The notes beneath the pieces were generated by a model. The model made no database searches, was not told where the DNA came from, and was given only the letters and a program-made list of their open reading frames with translations. Shown here piece by piece: positions 1-7,731 of a stretch of DNA of 7,731 bases. The stretch spans positions 1 to 7,731 of the forward strand of contig JAEZEN010000593.1 of NCBI GenBank assembly GCA_023433185.1, in the 5' to 3' direction. The stretch's first letter is position 1. Every line of letters begins with the position of its first letter. Position numbers and translations under genes: made by a program. The DNA comes from Pseudomonadota bacterium (GTDB lineage Bacteria; Pseudomonadota; Alphaproteobacteria; Rhizobiales; Kaistiaceae).

Positions 1-842
1 CGATGGTCGCCCTCCGCCGTGTGGTTGTAGACCACGTCGAGGATGACCTCGAGGCCGGCTTCGTGCAGCCGCCGCACCATCACCTGGAATTCCTGGAGAC
101 CGCTGCCGGGCGAGAAGTAGCGGGGGGCCGGTGAGAAGTAGTTGATGGTATTGTAGCCCCAGTAGTTGTGGAGCTTCTTTTCGGCGAGGTAGCGGTCGTC
201 GAAGAAGGCCTGCACCGGCATCAGCTCGATCGCGGTGACGCCGAGCCCGACGAGATGGTCGATGACGCGGGGATCGGCGAGGGCCGCGAAGGAGCCCCGC
301 AGCCTTTCCGGGATGTCGGGGTACTGCGCCGTGATGCCCTTGACGTGGGCTTCGTAGATGATCGTGTCGGCCCACTTGTGGCGGAGCGGGTGATCCGGGC
401 TCGGGGCAGGGTCGACGACCACGCATTTCGGGATGACGAAGGCCGAATCGCGGCGGTCGGGCAGCAGGTCGCCGCGCGGCGCGCCGACGCGGTAGCCGAA
501 CAGAGCGTCGTGCCACCGGATCTCGCCGTGGAGGGCCTTGGCATAGGGGTCGATCAGCAGCTTGTGCGGGTTGAAGCGATGGCCGTTCTGCGGATCGTAG
601 GGGCCATGGACCCGGTAGCCGTAGAGCTGGCCCGGGCGGAGATCGGGGAAGTAGCCGTGCCAGACCTCGTGGGTGAACTCGGGGAGGGCGATGCGGTCGG
701 TCTCGCGCCGGCCCTTCTGGTCGAACAGGCAGAGCTCGACCTTTGTGGCGTTGGCCGAGAAGACGGCGAAGTTCACGCCGCCGCCGTCCCAGGTGGCGCC
801 TCGGGGGTGGGGGCTGCCGGGTTCGACGCGAAGCTTGCTCAT
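1..842 (-). CDS. glgX: Glycogen debranching enzyme GlgX (N-terminal part, 3' end beyond window)
   Basis: GlgX hydrolyses alpha-1,6 branch points, preferring short branches left by glycogen phosphorylase (isoamylase-type GH13_11). The first 280 codons are present, from the ATG at 842 to the left edge, about 40% of the usual 650-720 residues. Residues 10-100 form the N-terminal CBM48/isoamylase module, with GGVNFAVFSANATKVELCLF and later LYGYRVHGPYDP and GHRFNPHKLLIDPYA (88-101), which are typical of GlgX. The barrel begins near 160 (DTIIYEAHVKGIT) and shows IELMPV at 205-210, NYWGYNT at 226-232 and conserved region I, DVVYNHTAEG, at 269-278. The catalytic Asp/Glu/Asp lie beyond the window and cannot be judged. 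TreZ and other isoamylase-like proteins were considered; the NPHKLLIDPYA and NYWGYN motifs favour GlgX. It follows glgB on the same strand after 96 nt and is probably in the same operon, perhaps with its own regulation. Confidence 0.94.
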   Translation of the reverse strand, partial: MSKLRVEPGSPHPRGATWDGGGVNFAVFSANATKVELCLFDQKGRRETDRIALPEFTHEVWHGYFPDLRPGQLYGYRVHGPYDPQNGHRFNPHKLLIDPYAKALHGEIRWHDALFGYRVGAPRGDLLPDRRDSAFVIPKCVVVDPAPSPDHPLRHKWADTIIYEAHVKGITAQYPDIPERLRGSFAALADPRVIDHLVGLGVTAIELMPVQAFFDDRYLAEKKLHNYWGYNTINYFSPAPRYFSPGSGLQEFQVMVRRLHEAGLEVILDVVYNHTAEGDH

Positions 843-852
843 GGGAATCCTG
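843..852 (-). promoter_or_regulatory. Probable ribosome binding site of glgX
   Basis: The minus strand reads CAGGATTCCC directly before the ATG at 842; AGGA at 851-848 is 5 nt from the start. It is weaker than the treS-mak site, but no competing in-frame start is evident and the protein begins as GlgX proteins usually do. Confidence 0.6.
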
Positions 853-938
853 CGGCCTTGGTCCGCGCTTGTGTCCGGGGGCGGACTGGCCCGGGTATCG
901 AAGGAACGTGAGGACGGAGAGGGTCCGGCGTCCGCCGC
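843..938 (-). other. glgB-glgX spacer with CGGAC repeats and a small hairpin
   Basis: This 96-nt spacer is the longest gap between genes and holds no credible gene. On the transcribed (minus) sense it contains CGGAC four times (934-930, 927-923, 877-873, 865-861) and a single complementary GTCCG at 886-882. The 886-882 arm can form a 5-bp stem with a CCCC loop using 877-873. Alternatively it can form a 6-bp stem (886-881 with 866-861) that ends 18 nt before the glgX ATG. There is no following T-run, so an intrinsic terminator is not supported, and I see no convincing -35/-10 pair. A regulatory role is possible but unproven; such repeats can arise by chance in GC-rich DNA. Confidence 0.35.
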
Positions 939-3185
939 CTAGCCCTCATGCACGAACAATGCCGTGGACAGCGGCGGCAGGCGCAGCGTCGCCGATTGCG
1001 GCTGGCCCTTCCATGCCACCGGCTCGGCGTTGAGGCCCGCGGGATTGCCCACGTCGGAGCCGCCATAGATGGCGGCGTCGGTATTGAGCCGCTCGGCCCA
1101 GTGGCCGGGCCGAGGCAGGCCGACTCGGAAGCCGTCGCGAACCACGGGGGTGAAGTTGCAGACCACCAGGACCGGAGGGTCGCCATCCCGGCCGTGGCGG
1201 ACGAAGGTGAGGACCGAGTTGTCGGCGTCGTCGTGGTCGATCCACGCGAATCCCCCGGAATCGCAGTCGCGGACATGGAGCGCGGGCAGGTCGCGATAGA
1301 GCCGGTTGAGGTCGCGGACGAGATCCGGCACCTGCCGGTGCGCGGGGTCGGCGAGGAGATGCCAGTCGAGCGACTGGTTGTAGTTCCACTCGCGCTCCTG
1401 CGCGAACTCGCCGCCCATGAACAGGAGCTTCTTGCCGGGATGGGTCCACATGAAGCCGAAATAGGCGCGGAGATTGGCGAACTTCTGCCAGCGGTCGCCG
1501 GGCATCTTGTCGATGAGCGACCCCTTGCCGTGCACCACCTCGTCGTGGCTCAGCGGCAGCACGAAGTTCTCGGTGAAGCCGTAGTGGATGCCAAAGGTCA
1601 TCTGGTGGTGGTGATAGCGCCGGTGGACGGGCTCGTGGTGCATGTATTCGAGGGTGTCGTGCATCCACCCCATGTTCCACTTGTAGCCGAAGCCGAGGCC
1701 GCCGCCGTCGACCGGGCGCGACACCTGCGGCCAGGCCGTCGACTCCTCGGCGAAGGTCGTCGCGCCGGGATGGTCGCCGAAGGTCAGCGTGTTGAGCTCG
1801 CGGAGAAAGGCGATCGCCTCGAGGTTCTCGCGGCCACCGAAGACGTTGGGGATCCATTCGCCGGCGTTTCGGGAATAGTCGAGGTAGAGCATTGAGGCGA
1901 CGGCATCGACGCGCAGCGCGTCGATGTGGAAGCGGTCCATCCAGTAGAGGGCGTTGGCGACGAGGAAGTTGCGGACCTCGGTGCGGCCGAAATTGTAGAT
2001 CAGCGTGTTCCAGTCGCGGTGGAAGCCGAGGCGCGGATCCTCGTGCTCGTAGAGCGCGGTGCCGTCGAAGCGGGCGAGGCCGTGGGCGTCGGTGGGGAAA
2101 TGGGCGGGCACCCAGTCGATGATCACCCCAAGGCCCGCCGCGTGGGCGCGGTCGACGAACCGCGCGAAGGCCTCGGGCGGGCCGAAGCGGCTGGTCGGCG
2201 CGTAGAGGCCGATCGGCTGGTAGCCCCAGGAACCGTCGAAGGGAAACTCGCTGACCGGCAGCAGCTCGAGATGGGTGAAACCGAGGTCGGCGGCATAGGG
2301 GATCAGCGTGTCGGCGAGCTCGTCATAGGTGAGGAACTCGGTTCCGTTCTTGCGCCGCCACGAGCCGAGATGGACCTCGTAGATCGAGACCGGGGCATCC
2401 GTCGCCTGGCGATCGCGCCGCGCCTCCATCCAGCTCCGGTCGCCCCAGTCGTGGCGGACGAGCCCCGCGACCTCCGAGGCGGTGCCCGGCCGAAGCTCCT
2501 GGCGAAAGCCGACCGGGTCGGTCTTCAGCGGCAGGAGGCTGCCGTCCGGCCCGAGCAGCTCGAACTTGTAGCGGGCGCCCCCGGCCACGCCGGGGATGAA
2601 CAGCTCCCAGACGCCGGTCTCGATCCGCTTCCGCATTGGGTGGCGCCGGCCGTCCCACTGGTTGAAGTCGCCGACGACACTGACCCGGCGCGCATTCGGG
2701 GCCCAGACCGCAAAGGCGACGCCTTCGACGCCGTCGAGAGTCGTTGGGTGGGCGCCGAGCTTCTCGTAGAGGCGGTGGTGATTGCCCTCGCGGAGGAGGT
2801 GGATGTCGAGTTCGCCGAGGATCGGCGGGAATCGGTAGGGGTCCTCGGTCTTCCAGAATGTGTTGGCGCCGTCCCACAGGTCGAGCCGGTAGGCGAAGGG
2901 CTTCTTCCGGCGCGGCACCGGACCGGCGAAGAACCCGGCCGGATGGACCATCGCCAGCGCTGCCGCCTGCTTCTCGGTGCCGGCATCGACGACGTTGCAG
3001 GTGGTCGCGCCCGGCCAGAACACGCGGACCGAGATGGTGCCGTCCGCGGCCTGATGCATGCCGAGCACGGCGAACGGGTCGCCGTGGCGCCCATTGGCGA
3101 TGGCCTCGACATCGGCGTCCCCCGGGCGCCAGGCGGCGGCAGGCTTGGGCGCAGGCTTCGCGGCGGGCTTCGGGGCGCGGGTCAT
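939..3185 (-). CDS. glgB: 1,4-alpha-glucan branching enzyme GlgB
   Basis: GlgB cleaves alpha-1,4 chains and re-attaches the segment through an alpha-1,6 bond, making the branches of glycogen or GlgE-derived glucan. It is 748 residues, close to the 728 of E. coli GlgB. Domain order: an Ala/Pro/Lys tail (2-19); the N1 module (about 22-130, with [13 protein letters not shown]); a CBM48 module (about 135-245, with [20 protein letters not shown]); the GH13 barrel (about 265-635, with DWVPAHFP at 357-364); and a C-terminal beta domain. The catalytic residues are D427 (ALRVDAVA), E480 (FAEEST) and D548 ([10 protein letters not shown]). Their spacings of 53 and 121 are the same as E. coli D405/E458/D526. 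The ATG at 3185 is preceded by GAGGA and lies 22 nt after the treS-mak stop, with no better start in frame. The gene ends in TAG. It is intact and very likely active. Confidence 0.98.
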   Translation of the reverse strand: MTRAPKPAAKPAPKPAAAWRPGDADVEAIANGRHGDPFAVLGMHQAADGTISVRVFWPGATTCNVVDAGTEKQAAALAMVHPAGFFAGPVPRRKKPFAYRLDLWDGANTFWKTEDPYRFPPILGELDIHLLREGNHHRLYEKLGAHPTTLDGVEGVAFAVWAPNARRVSVVGDFNQWDGRRHPMRKRIETGVWELFIPGVAGGARYKFELLGPDGSLLPLKTDPVGFRQELRPGTASEVAGLVRHDWGDRSWMEARRDRQATDAPVSIYEVHLGSWRRKNGTEFLTYDELADTLIPYAADLGFTHLELLPVSEFPFDGSWGYQPIGLYAPTSRFGPPEAFARFVDRAHAAGLGVIIDWVPAHFPTDAHGLARFDGTALYEHEDPRLGFHRDWNTLIYNFGRTEVRNFLVANALYWMDRFHIDALRVDAVASMLYLDYSRNAGEWIPNVFGGRENLEAIAFLRELNTLTFGDHPGATTFAEESTAWPQVSRPVDGGGLGFGYKWNMGWMHDTLEYMHHEPVHRRYHHHQMTFGIHYGFTENFVLPLSHDEVVHGKGSLIDKMPGDRWQKFANLRAYFGFMWTHPGKKLLFMGGEFAQEREWNYNQSLDWHLLADPAHRQVPDLVRDLNRLYRDLPALHVRDCDSGGFAWIDHDDADNSVLTFVRHGRDGDPPVLVVCNFTPVVRDGFRVGLPRPGHWAERLNTDAAIYGGSDVGNPAGLNAEPVAWKGQPQSATLRLPPLSTALFVHEG
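3142..3177 (-). repeat. Three imperfect 12-bp tandem repeats encoding (Ala-x-Lys-Pro)3 at the GlgB N-terminus
   Basis: On the plus strand the units are ggcttgggcgca (3142-3153), ggcttcgcggcg (3154-3165) and ggcttcggggcg (3166-3177). They are in register with 4-codon units and give [12 protein letters not shown] at GlgB residues 4-15. The segment precedes the N1 module and is probably disordered. It looks like a small in-frame duplication in a low-complexity tail. Confidence 0.8.
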
Positions 3186-3197
3186 GCGGTCCTCATC
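3186..3197 (-). promoter_or_regulatory. Ribosome binding site of glgB
   Basis: The minus strand reads GATGAGGACCGC directly before the ATG at 3185; GAGGA at 3194-3190 is 4 nt from the start. The spacing is short but usable, and the site lies in the 22-nt gap after the treS-mak stop codon, which supports the chosen start. Confidence 0.7.
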
Positions 3198-3207
3198 GGC
3201 TTCCGTA

Positions 3208-6200
3208 TCATTCCCGCTCCCATTCCCGCTCCATGATGCCGAGCAGGCCGCGGATCGGGATGGGCAGCCAGGCCGGCCGGTTCGCCGCCTCGTACTGCAC
3301 CTCGTACGCCGCCTTCTGAATGAGGAAAAGGTCGAGCAGCGTCCGGCGCAGTCGCGCCTCGGGCAGGAATCCGCCGTCCTCGGCGGTGGTGTCGTAGGCG
3401 GTCAGGAATTCGGCGGTCGCGGTATCGCGCCAGGCGAGGGCCCGGTCGCGGAGCCGGGCGTCCACCGTGCCGGTCCGGCTGCGAACCCGGTCGATCGCCG
3501 ACCACGCGGCGTAGTCGAGGGAGCGCAGCAGTCCCGCCACGTCGCGGAGCGGCGAGGTTTTCGCGCGCCGCTCGGCGAGGTTCCGCTGCGGTTCGCCCTC
3601 GAAGTCGATGATGTAGGCATCGTCCTGTGCGACCAGCACCTGGCCAAGATGAAGGTCGCCATGGATGCGGCTCTTCCGCCCCGAGGGGGCGAGTTCACCG
3701 AGCCGCGCGATGCGGGCGAGGAGGCCCTTCCGCCCGCGCGAAAGGGCGAGGGCGTCTTCCCGCGCCTCGCCTTCGAGCCCCGGCAGTGCCTTCCTGACGA
3801 CGTCGAGCGCGTGATTCACGTCCCGCGCCGTCTCGCGCGCCCAGCGGACGAGGTCGCGCGTGGTGATCGCCTCGGTGCGGAACCGGCGGTCCGGCGTGGC
3901 TGCGGTGAAGGCGGCATGCAGTTCCGCAATGCGGCGGCCGAGAACCGGGCCAAGGTCGAGCGGGTGGCCGAAGTGCGGCGGCTCGGCATCCTCGGGCTCG
4001 AGTTCGCGCGCGTGGAGGTCGACGTCGAGCGCGTTCAGCGTCGCGTCCCACGCGTCTCCCTGGTTGCGGACGAAGCCGAGGACGATGGCGAGCGCCTGCG
4101 GCGTGCCGTCGGTGGGCACGTATTCCACCGCGCCGAGGAACGGCGGCGTGTTCCGGTAGCCCGCGGTCTCGGTCAGGAACCGGGTGACCGCGATTTCGGG
4201 CTGCTCGCCGGTGCGGAGCCGGCGGTAGATCTTCACGATCGCCTCGTCATTGGCGATGAAGCTGACATTGCTCTGCTCGACGCCGACGCTGCGGAACGGC
4301 CCGTCGAGGTCGATGGCGGAAAGCGCCTCCGTGCCGGTGAAGCGCAGCGTCCCGCCCTCGGCTTCCAGGGTGCCGCCGTCGCGGATCGTGGCGAGCAGGT
4401 CGCGATGGAAGCGCTCGTCATAGGAGGCGTCGAGCACGGCCCCGAGCCGGGCCCCGGTCCGGATGCGGGCGAGCGTCCAGGAGAGCTTGGGGGCCAGGAA
4501 GCGGAGGTTCTCCTCCCCCCACAACACGGAGAGCGGCACGAAGTAGCTCCGCGTGTCGCCGGCGCCGGTGGTCACGTCGGCGATGACGAGGCGGTTGGTC
4601 TCGCCGGGCAGGGTCGCGATCGGCCGTGTCTCGACCCTGGCGATGCGCTCGCCCTTGCCGGCGAACCAGCGCTGGCCGGCCATGAAGGCCGGCAGGGCGT
4701 AGCGCTCGAGCAGCCGGCGCTCCGCGGGGTTGTCGAGGGCGCGCCTGAGGCTGCCGCCCGGGGCGGTGACGGTGACGAATTCGGGCAGCGGCGTCGGGGC
4801 TTCCATGCGCCAGCGCGGCGCCTCGGCCTCGTCGGCGAGAACGAACCAGTAGAAGCCGTAGCCGGGCAGGGTCAGCAGGTAGGGCAGGTCGCCGGTGGGC
4901 GGGAAGGCCTCGCCGCCCGTGAGCTCGATCGGCACCGCGCCGCGCCACGGCGAGAGGTCGATCTCGACCGCCTGCGCCTGGCGCGAGACGTTGAAGACGC
5001 AGAGGATGCGCTCGCCGTCGAGCTCGCGCACGAAGGCGAGAATCCGGCGGTTGGTCGGGTACAGCATGGTGAAGTTGCCACGGCCGAAGGCGCGATGCTG
5101 CTTCCGCACCGCGATCAGGCGTCGCATCCAGTTGAGGAGCGAGTTCGCCTCGACCTGTGCCGCCTCGACGTTGACGGCCTGGTAGCCGTAGATGGGGTCC
5201 TGGATGGCCGGCAGATAGAGCGCCTGCGGGTCGGCGCGGCTGAAGCCGCCGTTGCGGTCGTCCGACCATTGCATCGGGGTGCGCACCCCGTCGCGGTCGC
5301 CGAGATAGTAGTTGTCCCCCATGCCGATCTCGTCACCGTAATAGACGACCGGCGTCCCGGGCATCGAGAGCAGGAGGGCGTTCATCAGCTCGCTCTTCCG
5401 GCGGTCGTTGTCCATCAGCGGCGCGAGCCGCCGCCGGATGCCGAGATTGATGCGGGCGCGCTTGTCCTTGGCGTAGGTCGTCCAGAGGTAGTCGCGCTCC
5501 TCGCTCGTCACCATCTCGAGCGTCAGCTCGTCGTGGTTCCTGAGGAAGATCGCCCACTGGCAGCTGTCCGGGATGTCGGGCGTCTGGCGGATGATGTCGG
5601 TGATCGGGTGCCGGTCCTCCTGCGCGACCGCCATGTACATGCGCGGCATGAGCGGGAAGTGGAACGCCATGTGGCATTCGTCGCCGTCGCCGAAATAGGG
5701 GCGCGTGTCCTCGGGCCATTGGTTGGCCTCGGCTAGGAACATGCGGTCGGGATAATGCGCGTCCATCTCGGCGCGCAGTTCCTTGAGCACCGCATGGGTC
5801 TCGGGGAGGTTCTCGTTGTTCGTCCCGTCGCGCTCGACAAGGTAGGGGATCGCATCGAGGCGAAGCCCGTCGACGCCCATGTCGAGCCAGTAGTGGAGGA
5901 GCTTCTTGATCTCCACCATCACCGCCGGATTGTCGAAGTTCAGGTCCGGCTGGTGCGAATAGAAGCGGTGCCAGTAGTAGGACTGGGCCTCGTCGTCCCA
6001 GGCCCAGTTCGACCGCTCCGTGTCGATGAAGATGATCCGCGTCTCGGGATAGCGGTCGGGCGAATCGTTCCAGACATAGAAGTCGCGCTCCGGCGATCCC
6101 GGCTTCGCCTTGCGGGCGCGCTGGAACCACGGGTGCTGGTCGGAGGTGTGGTTGATGACCAGTTCGGTGATCACGCGGAGGCCGCGGGCATGGGCGGCGT

Positions 6201-6591
6201 CGACGAAGGCGCGGAAGTCGCGCATCGTGCCATAGGAAGGATTGACGGTGCGGTAGTCGGCGATGTCGTAGCCGTCGTCGCGGAGGGGCGAGGGGTAGAA
6301 CGGCATGACCCAGATCGCATCGACGCCGACCGAGGCGATGTGGTCGAGGCGCTCGACCAGCCCGCGGAAGTCCCCGATGCCGTCGTTGTTGGCGTCCTGG
6401 TAGGCCTTGACGTGAACCTGGTAGATCACCGCGTCCTTGTACCAGTCGGGGATCGAGCGATCGATCGCGTCGTCGCGCCGGCGCTTCGCCGCCGCTCGGC
6501 GCCGCGCTCCGGAGGGGTTCGCCTCGCCGGCGGGCTTCTCGGGCAGCGTCGCGTCCAAGGGCGCCTCCTGCGGCTGTGCAGCCCTCTTCAT
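3208..6591 (-). CDS. treS: Fused trehalose synthase-maltokinase (TreS-Mak)
   Basis: This 1127-residue bifunctional cytosolic enzyme interconverts trehalose and maltose (TreS, GH13_16) and phosphorylates maltose to maltose 1-phosphate with ATP (Mak/Pep2). Residues 1-45 are a basic low-complexity extension. The TreS barrel runs from about 46 ([12 protein letters not shown]) to 495, with [10 protein letters not shown] at 147-156, nucleophile D246 in LRLDAIPY, acid/base E288 in LAEANQW, D354 in RNHDELTLE, and the TreS-type [20 protein letters not shown] at 423-442. A beta domain continues to about 585 and a linker to about 630. The maltokinase starts with [15 protein letters not shown] (633-647). 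It has a likely ATP-binding K787 (IVKIYRR), the phosphotransferase loop [10 protein letters not shown] with D979, metal ligand D996 in IIDFEGEP, and a typical C-terminus with NRPAWLPIP. The frame stays open upstream to 7626, but that part is a shadow of glgE; the ATG at 6591 has a strong ribosome binding site. Such fusions are known in Gram-negative bacteria; mycobacteria use two separate proteins. Confidence 0.97.
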   Translation of the reverse strand: MKRAAQPQEAPLDATLPEKPAGEANPSGARRRAAAKRRRDDAIDRSIPDWYKDAVIYQVHVKAYQDANNDGIGDFRGLVERLDHIASVGVDAIWVMPFYPSPLRDDGYDIADYRTVNPSYGTMRDFRAFVDAAHARGLRVITELVINHTSDQHPWFQRARKAKPGSPERDFYVWNDSPDRYPETRIIFIDTERSNWAWDDEAQSYYWHRFYSHQPDLNFDNPAVMVEIKKLLHYWLDMGVDGLRLDAIPYLVERDGTNNENLPETHAVLKELRAEMDAHYPDRMFLAEANQWPEDTRPYFGDGDECHMAFHFPLMPRMYMAVAQEDRHPITDIIRQTPDIPDSCQWAIFLRNHDELTLEMVTSEERDYLWTTYAKDKRARINLGIRRRLAPLMDNDRRKSELMNALLLSMPGTPVVYYGDEIGMGDNYYLGDRDGVRTPMQWSDDRNGGFSRADPQALYLPAIQDPIYGYQAVNVEAAQVEANSLLNWMRRLIAVRKQHRAFGRGNFTMLYPTNRRILAFVRELDGERILCVFNVSRQAQAVEIDLSPWRGAVPIELTGGEAFPPTGDLPYLLTLPGYGFYWFVLADEAEAPRWRMEAPTPLPEFVTVTAPGGSLRRALDNPAERRLLERYALPAFMAGQRWFAGKGERIARVETRPIATLPGETNRLVIADVTTGAGDTRSYFVPLSVLWGEENLRFLAPKLSWTLARIRTGARLGAVLDASYDERFHRDLLATIRDGGTLEAEGGTLRFTGTEALSAIDLDGPFRSVGVEQSNVSFIANDEAIVKIYRRLRTGEQPEIAVTRFLTETAGYRNTPPFLGAVEYVPTDGTPQALAIVLGFVRNQGDAWDATLNALDVDLHARELEPEDAEPPHFGHPLDLGPVLGRRIAELHAAFTAATPDRRFRTEAITTRDLVRWARETARDVNHALDVVRKALPGLEGEAREDALALSRGRKGLLARIARLGELAPSGRKSRIHGDLHLGQVLVAQDDAYIIDFEGEPQRNLAERRAKTSPLRDVAGLLRSLDYAAWSAIDRVRSRTGTVDARLRDRALAWRDTATAEFLTAYDTTAEDGGFLPEARLRRTLLDLFLIQKAAYEVQYEAANRPAWLPIPIRGLLGIMEREWERE

Positions 6592-7731
6592 CGCCCACCC
6601 CCTCCGAGCGGGAGCAGGCGCCAGATGGCATAGGGATTGTGGTGCGGGTCGAGCCAGACGTGCTGGATCTTGCCGTGCCAGGTGAAGCGGTTGCCGGTCA
6701 CCAGGTCCTCGGCCTCGATCGCGGCATCGTCGGGCAGGCCGAACTCCCAGAGCGGCACCTCGAAGTCCGCGCCCTGGCCGTTGTGCGGGTCGAGGTTGAC
6801 GGCGAAGAGGATGAAGTCGTCCTTCGCCGGCGTCGCCTTGCCGTAGTAGAGGATGGCGTCGTTCCAGGCGTTGTAGAAGGTCACGTTGGCGAACTGCTGC
6901 AGCGCCGGACGCTCGTGCCGCAAGCGGTTGAGCAGCGCGATGTCGGGGCGGATGTTGCCGGGGCGGTCCCAGTCCCAGGCCCTGATCTCGTACTTCTCCG
7001 AGTTGAGGTATTCCTCCTTGCCCGGCACCGGTGTCGCTTCGCACAGTTCGAAGCCGCTGTAGATGCCGTAGTTGGTGCCGAGGCTCGCCGCCAGCACCAG
7101 GCGCACGCGGAATCCCGGCCGCCCGCTGGTCTGCAGGTAGGTGGGGTTGATGTCCGGCGTGTTGGCGAAGAAGTTCGGCCGCATGGTGAAGCGCGCGTCG
7201 GTCGTCGTCAGCTCGGTCAGGTACTCGGTCAGCTCGTGCTTGGTGTTGCGCCAGGTGAAGTACGAGTAGGACTGGGTGAAGCCGAGCTTGGCGAGCCGCT
7301 TCATCACCTTCGGCCGGGTGAAGGCCTCGGCGAGGAAGATCGCGTCGGGAAACTCGGCCTGCACCTCGGCGATCATCCACTCCCAGAACGGGAAGGGCTT
7401 GGTGTGCGGGTTGTCGACGCGGAAGATGCGCACCTCGTGCCGCGCCCAGAAGAGGACGATGTCGCGGAGTGCGTACCAGAGCTCCGGGAAGCCCTTGCCG
7501 TAGAAGTCGACATTGACGATGTCCTGGTACTTCTTCGGCGGGTTCTCGGCGTATTTGATGGTGCCGTCGGGGCGCCAGTCGAACCACTCCGGGTGCTGCC
7601 TGATCCAGGGATGGTCGGGCGAGCACTGGATGGCGAAGTCGATGGCGATCTCCAGCCCGTGGTCGGCCGCGCGCGTGACGAGGCGCTGGAAATCGGCGAA
7701 GGAGCCGAGCTCGGGGTGCAGGTCCTTGTGC
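6588..7731 (-). CDS. glgE: GlgE, alpha-1,4-glucan:maltose-1-phosphate maltosyltransferase (C-terminal part, 5' end beyond window)
   Basis: GlgE transfers maltosyl units from maltose 1-phosphate to the non-reducing end of alpha-1,4-glucan, releasing phosphate; it is a cytosolic GH13_3 enzyme. The last 380 residues are visible, read without interruption from 7730 to the TGA at 6590-6588, against about 660-700 for a typical complete protein. The fragment opens with HPELGSFADF and carries CSPDHPW and KYAENPPKKYQD, all characteristic of GlgE. Catalytic residues by family analogy are the nucleophile D106 in FRVDNPHTKP, acid/base E135 in LAEAFTRP, and D193 in NTPDIN. The 29-residue spacing from nucleophile to acid/base matches the Streptomyces enzyme (D394/E423, from memory). 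The C-terminal beta domain follows and ends in GGGGR. An apparent start near 7433 is an internal GTG within HEVRIFRVD and is not the gene start. The stop overlaps the treS-mak start, so the two genes are co-transcribed. The identification is firm; only the N-terminal domains are missing. Confidence 0.96.
   Translation of the reverse strand, partial: HKDLHPELGSFADFQRLVTRAADHGLEIAIDFAIQCSPDHPWIRQHPEWFDWRPDGTIKYAENPPKKYQDIVNVDFYGKGFPELWYALRDIVLFWARHEVRIFRVDNPHTKPFPFWEWMIAEVQAEFPDAIFLAEAFTRPKVMKRLAKLGFTQSYSYFTWRNTKHELTEYLTELTTTDARFTMRPNFFANTPDINPTYLQTSGRPGFRVRLVLAASLGTNYGIYSGFELCEATPVPGKEEYLNSEKYEIRAWDWDRPGNIRPDIALLNRLRHERPALQQFANVTFYNAWNDAILYYGKATPAKDDFILFAVNLDPHNGQGADFEVPLWEFGLPDDAAIEAEDLVTGNRFTWHGKIQHVWLDPHHNPYAIWRLLPLGGGGR
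6592..6606 (-). promoter_or_regulatory. Ribosome binding site of treS-mak, inside the glgE 3' end
   Basis: Read on the minus strand, GGAGG at 6605-6601 lies 9 nt before the ATG at 6591. The same bases encode the GGGG of the GlgE C-terminus, and glgE stop and treS start overlap as ATGA (6591-6588). This site decides the start of treS-mak and predicts translational coupling, with ribosomes finishing glgE re-initiating on treS-mak. Confidence 0.85.

Noticed and set aside
861..886. Possible intrinsic terminator between glgB and glgX.
   Set aside because: The stem is only 5-6 bp and no T-run follows it on the transcribed sense, so rho-independent termination is not supported.
168..911. Plus-strand open frame of 247 codons opposite glgX.
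   Set aside because: The minus strand encodes clear GlgX sequence over the same bases from 842 to the window edge; the plus-strand product has no recognisable motif.
843..938. Separate promoter for glgX.
   Set aside because: No convincing -35/-10 pair could be read in the GC-rich spacer; an internal promoter cannot be excluded but has no direct support.
948..1895. Plus-strand open frame of 315 codons opposite glgB.
   Set aside because: Shadow of glgB; low-complexity composition and no domain signature.
1926..3236. Plus-strand open frame of 436 codons opposite glgB.
   Set aside because: Same antisense shadow effect; no recognisable motif, and glgB on the minus strand is complete and well matched to its family.
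3058..5736. Plus-strand open frame of 892 codons opposite treS-mak and the start of glgB.
   Set aside because: It lies antisense to two genes with intact domains and catalytic residues. Its translation is rich in Val, Glu, Arg, Gly and Ala without domain motifs, as expected for the complement of GC-rich codons.
5755..6633. Plus-strand open frame of 292 codons opposite the TreS N-terminal half.
   Set aside because: Shadow of treS-mak with Val/Asp/Arg-rich composition and no domain signature.
1..7731. Mobile element, CRISPR array, tRNA or signs of recent transfer.
   Set aside because: No array of spaced repeats, transposase motifs, terminal inverted repeats or tRNA-like cloverleaf seen; base and codon use look uniform across all four genes.

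Overview
The window is very GC-rich with strong G/C bias at third codon positions. All of its coding capacity is on the minus strand: four closely packed genes for GlgE-pathway alpha-glucan metabolism. The gene content, the fused trehalose synthase-maltokinase and the base composition suggest a high-GC proteobacterium, most likely an alphaproteobacterium. This is inference; the sequence holds no rRNA or other taxonomic marker.

In transcription order (right to left): (1) the C-terminal 380 codons of glgE, maltosyltransferase, entering from the right edge and ending at 6588. (2) treS-mak, a 1127-residue fusion of trehalose synthase and maltokinase at 6591-3208, whose ATG overlaps the glgE stop by 4 nt. 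(3) glgB, glycogen branching enzyme of 748 residues at 3185-939, starting 22 nt after the treS-mak stop. (4) A 96-nt spacer with no gene, then glgX, debranching enzyme, starting at 842; its first 280 codons are present and it runs off the left edge.

The genes form one route. TreS interconverts trehalose and maltose. The fused kinase phosphorylates maltose with ATP. GlgE adds the maltosyl unit of maltose 1-phosphate to a linear alpha-1,4-glucan. GlgB introduces alpha-1,6 branches, and GlgX removes branches when the polymer is broken down. The spacing (4-nt overlap, 22 nt, 96 nt, same strand) points to a single operon with translational coupling at least between glgE and treS-mak. No promoter, terminator, tRNA, rRNA, CRISPR array, insertion sequence or origin could be supported; the operon promoter must lie to the right of the window.

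I do not see an undescribed system here. The cluster is a known pathway in a recognisable arrangement, and all catalytic residues that fall inside the window are present. The less ordinary details are a short Ala-x-Lys-Pro tandem repeat at the N-terminus of GlgB, a basic low-complexity extension on TreS, a ribosome binding site hidden in the GGGGR tail of GlgE, and repeated CGGAC motifs that could form alternative hairpins upstream of glgX. Long plus-strand open frames opposite treS-mak and glgB are antisense shadows.
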